Positions 62,183 to 64,000 of a stretch of DNA of 64,000 nucleotides are shown here, in pieces (the first letter of the stretch is position 1; every line of letters starts with the position of its first letter). The position numbers and the translations under genes were made by a program. The DNA is from Pseudonocardia oceani (lineage in GTDB: Bacteria > Actinomycetota > Actinomycetes > Mycobacteriales > Pseudonocardiaceae): contig NZ_JADQDF010000001.1 of NCBI RefSeq assembly GCF_019263585.2, forward strand, positions 2,356,001 through 2,420,000, read 5' to 3'. The notes beneath the pieces are model-generated. The model worked only from the letters and a program-made list of their open reading frames with translations, searched no databases and was not told the DNA's origin.

Positions 62183-62836
62183 TCAGCGGGCGACGAGCCC
62201 CACGAGCGTCCCGTGGCCGACGACGTGGCCCTCCGCCGCCGCGCGGAGCTCCTCGGCGCTCACGCCCTCCTCCAGCCCGAGCCGCTGGTCCAGCGCCAGC
62301 AGCCGGAAGATCATCCGGTGCGAGTCGCCCACGGGCGGTTCCGGCGCGCGCCAGCCGACCGCGCCGTCGTCGGCCCGGCCCGCGACCGCGCCGACCGGCA
62401 GGTCCGTGGCCGAGGGGATCCCGGACTCGGTCGACGGGATGCCCGCGGCCAGCCAGTGCACGGCGTCGCCGGCGTCGCGGTCCTCGCACAGGACGGCGAA
62501 CTCGACCACCTCGTCGGGCACCTCCGTCCACTGGAGCGCCGGCCCGTCGCCCACCGACTCGGCGGGCACGAGCCCGTGGTCGACGAACGCGGTGCTGCGC
62601 AGGACGATCGAGCGGGGGTCGCCGTCGCCGCCGTCCGTGCCGGCGGGGGCGCCGCCGCGCGGGCCGGCGGCGCGGTCCGGGTCGCCGAGGGTCACCGGGG
62701 GGTTGTCGCGCTGGAGCTCGGCGTTCGCCGCGGCGTCCGCCTTGCCGTCGTTGGTGTGCTGCGTCCCGTCCTGGTCGTACTGCGCGCGCAGCCTGGTCCG
62801 CTGCACGTCGTAGGCGTGGCTGCCCGGGTTCGGCAT
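62183..62836 (-). CDS. YbhB/YbcL (PEBP) family protein
   Basis: A 217-residue phosphatidylethanolamine-binding-like protein. SIVLRSTAFVDHGLVPAESV, LCEDRDAGDAVHWLAAGIP and HRMIFRLLALDQRLGLEEGV match bacterial PEBP proteins. Residues 1-75 are an unusual polar leader (RAQYDQDGTQHTNDGKAD). Ligand unknown. ATG at 62836. Confidence 0.85.
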   Translation of the reverse strand: MPNPGSHAYDVQRTRLRAQYDQDGTQHTNDGKADAAANAELQRDNPPVTLGDPDRAAGPRGGAPAGTDGGDGDPRSIVLRSTAFVDHGLVPAESVGDGPALQWTEVPDEVVEFAVLCEDRDAGDAVHWLAAGIPSTESGIPSATDLPVGAVAGRADDGAVGWRAPEPPVGDSHRMIFRLLALDQRLGLEEGVSAEELRAAAEGHVVGHGTLVGLVAR

Positions 62837-62906
62837 CGGTCCTCCTCACGTCGGGAGCCCGGGATACCCGGCCGCAGCGGGCCCACGCGCGCCCGCGGCC
62901 GGCTCG

Positions 62907-63500
62907 TCAGGCCGGCGGCGGCTGCAGCCCGGCCAGCCAGACGTCGGTGAGGCCGTCGAGGACGTTCTCGCGCGTGAAGTCGCCGTGCTCCCCGTCGACG
63001 GGCATCTCGAAGGCCAGGACGCCGCGGAACTGGTTGGTCAGCAGCGCGATCCGCGTGCGCGCCTCCCGGCGGCGGGCCTGCGGCCAGCGCTCCAGCCAGC
63101 GCGGCATGCGCTCGACGAACGAGTCGACCGAGCGGTAGGACTCCGGCCCGCCGAACGCGTCGGCCGCCGTGAGCACCGCGCGGTTGTCGACCATCCACTG
63201 CAGTGCGCGCGCCATCCAGTCGCGCATCGCCGCGCGCGAGCCCGTCGCGAGGACCTCGTCGAGCTCGGCGTAGAACGCCCGGGTCTCCACCAGCAGGCGC
63301 TCGCCGAGCTCGGCCACGACGTCGGACTTCGTGCGGAAGTGCAGGTAGAACGTGGCCCGGCTGGCCCCGGCGGCGCCCACGATGTCGTCGACGGTGCTGG
63401 CCGGGTAGCCCTTGCGGCCGAAGACCTCGGCACCCGCGCGGAGCAGGCGCTCGCGGGTGTAGGCGCGCTGCTGCACGCGCAGCGAGGTCGGCTGCGTCAT
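62907..63500 (-). CDS. TetR-family regulator
   Basis: A 197-residue TetR regulator with N-terminal HTH: RERLLRAGAEVFGRKGYPAS, TVDDIVGAAGASRATFYLHF. It is followed by a helical ligand domain. It diverges from the Baeyer-Villiger-type monooxygenase gene (82-base gap) and probably represses it. ATG at 63500. Confidence 0.93.
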   Translation of the reverse strand: MTQPTSLRVQQRAYTRERLLRAGAEVFGRKGYPASTVDDIVGAAGASRATFYLHFRTKSDVVAELGERLLVETRAFYAELDEVLATGSRAAMRDWMARALQWMVDNRAVLTAADAFGGPESYRSVDSFVERMPRWLERWPQARRREARTRIALLTNQFRGVLAFEMPVDGEHGDFTRENVLDGLTDVWLAGLQPPPA

Positions 63501-63513
63501 CGGCGGATCCTAG

Positions 63514-64000
<487 letters not shown>

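Overview
The window reads as chromosomal DNA of a high-GC actinobacterium. Coding density is very high, GTG starts are common, operons are chained by 4-bp ATGA/GTGA overlaps, and several promoters look leaderless. The gene content (ectoine synthesis, mycofactocin-type SDRs, PucR and SARP regulators, Nit1C-type nitrogen genes) fits a Pseudonocardia-like member of the Pseudonocardiaceae. The genus is an inference from gene content only.

Left part (1-24.7 kb). A minus-strand ectABCD operon, with ectD cut by the window edge, is followed by an MFS exporter, an SDR and glutamine-dependent NAD synthetase. Next come a BNR-repeat protein paired with a MoaD-like protein, a flavin monooxygenase with a GAF-type activator, and an unusual trio of methyltransferase, carnitine-type acyltransferase and 2OG-Fe dioxygenase. 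A frameshifted MerR-GAF gene precedes three tandem mycofactocin-type SDRs. An alpha/beta hydrolase diverges from a PucR regulator. A DUF2231-Rieske fusion, a Rieske ferredoxin, a methyltransferase and a Nudix hydrolase follow.

Central part (24.7-50.7 kb) is the most interesting section. It holds most of a Nit1C-type set, named from memory of the TIGRFAM MSMEG_05xx/sll078x families: AIR-synthase-like protein, radical SAM protein, glycosyltransferase, GNAT and the Sll0783-like protein. No nitrilase is present; a cobalt-type nitrile hydratase (beta, alpha, accessory) occupies the locus instead. DUF1116, FdrA and carbamate kinase, related to oxamate carbamoyltransferase, are interleaved with it. 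Next to it is an operon matching the bacterial coenzyme M pathway (ComA, two aspartase/fumarase-type lyases, a PLP enzyme and a cysteine-rich protein), then larE-larB-larC for the nickel-pincer cofactor without larA. A related 14-bp palindrome, approximately TCYAYYA-TRRTRGA, lies in six promoter regions of this block. This suggests one regulon; candidate regulators are the XRE-cupin protein and the SARP-like protein encoded inside it.

Right part (50.7-64 kb). A GAF-PP2C phosphatase, an SMP-30-like lactonase, a DUF6194 protein, an HSL-type esterase, an AraC regulator, an acyl-CoA dehydrogenase, a CocE-type hydrolase, an acyl-CoA synthetase, a PEBP protein, a TetR regulator and the start of a Baeyer-Villiger-type monooxygenase. 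Several decayed genes are scattered through the window: a PIN toxin, a RibD/DHFR-like reductase, an amidohydrolase, a GAF protein and an unidentified reading frame. No rRNA, tRNA, CRISPR array or intact insertion sequence was seen.
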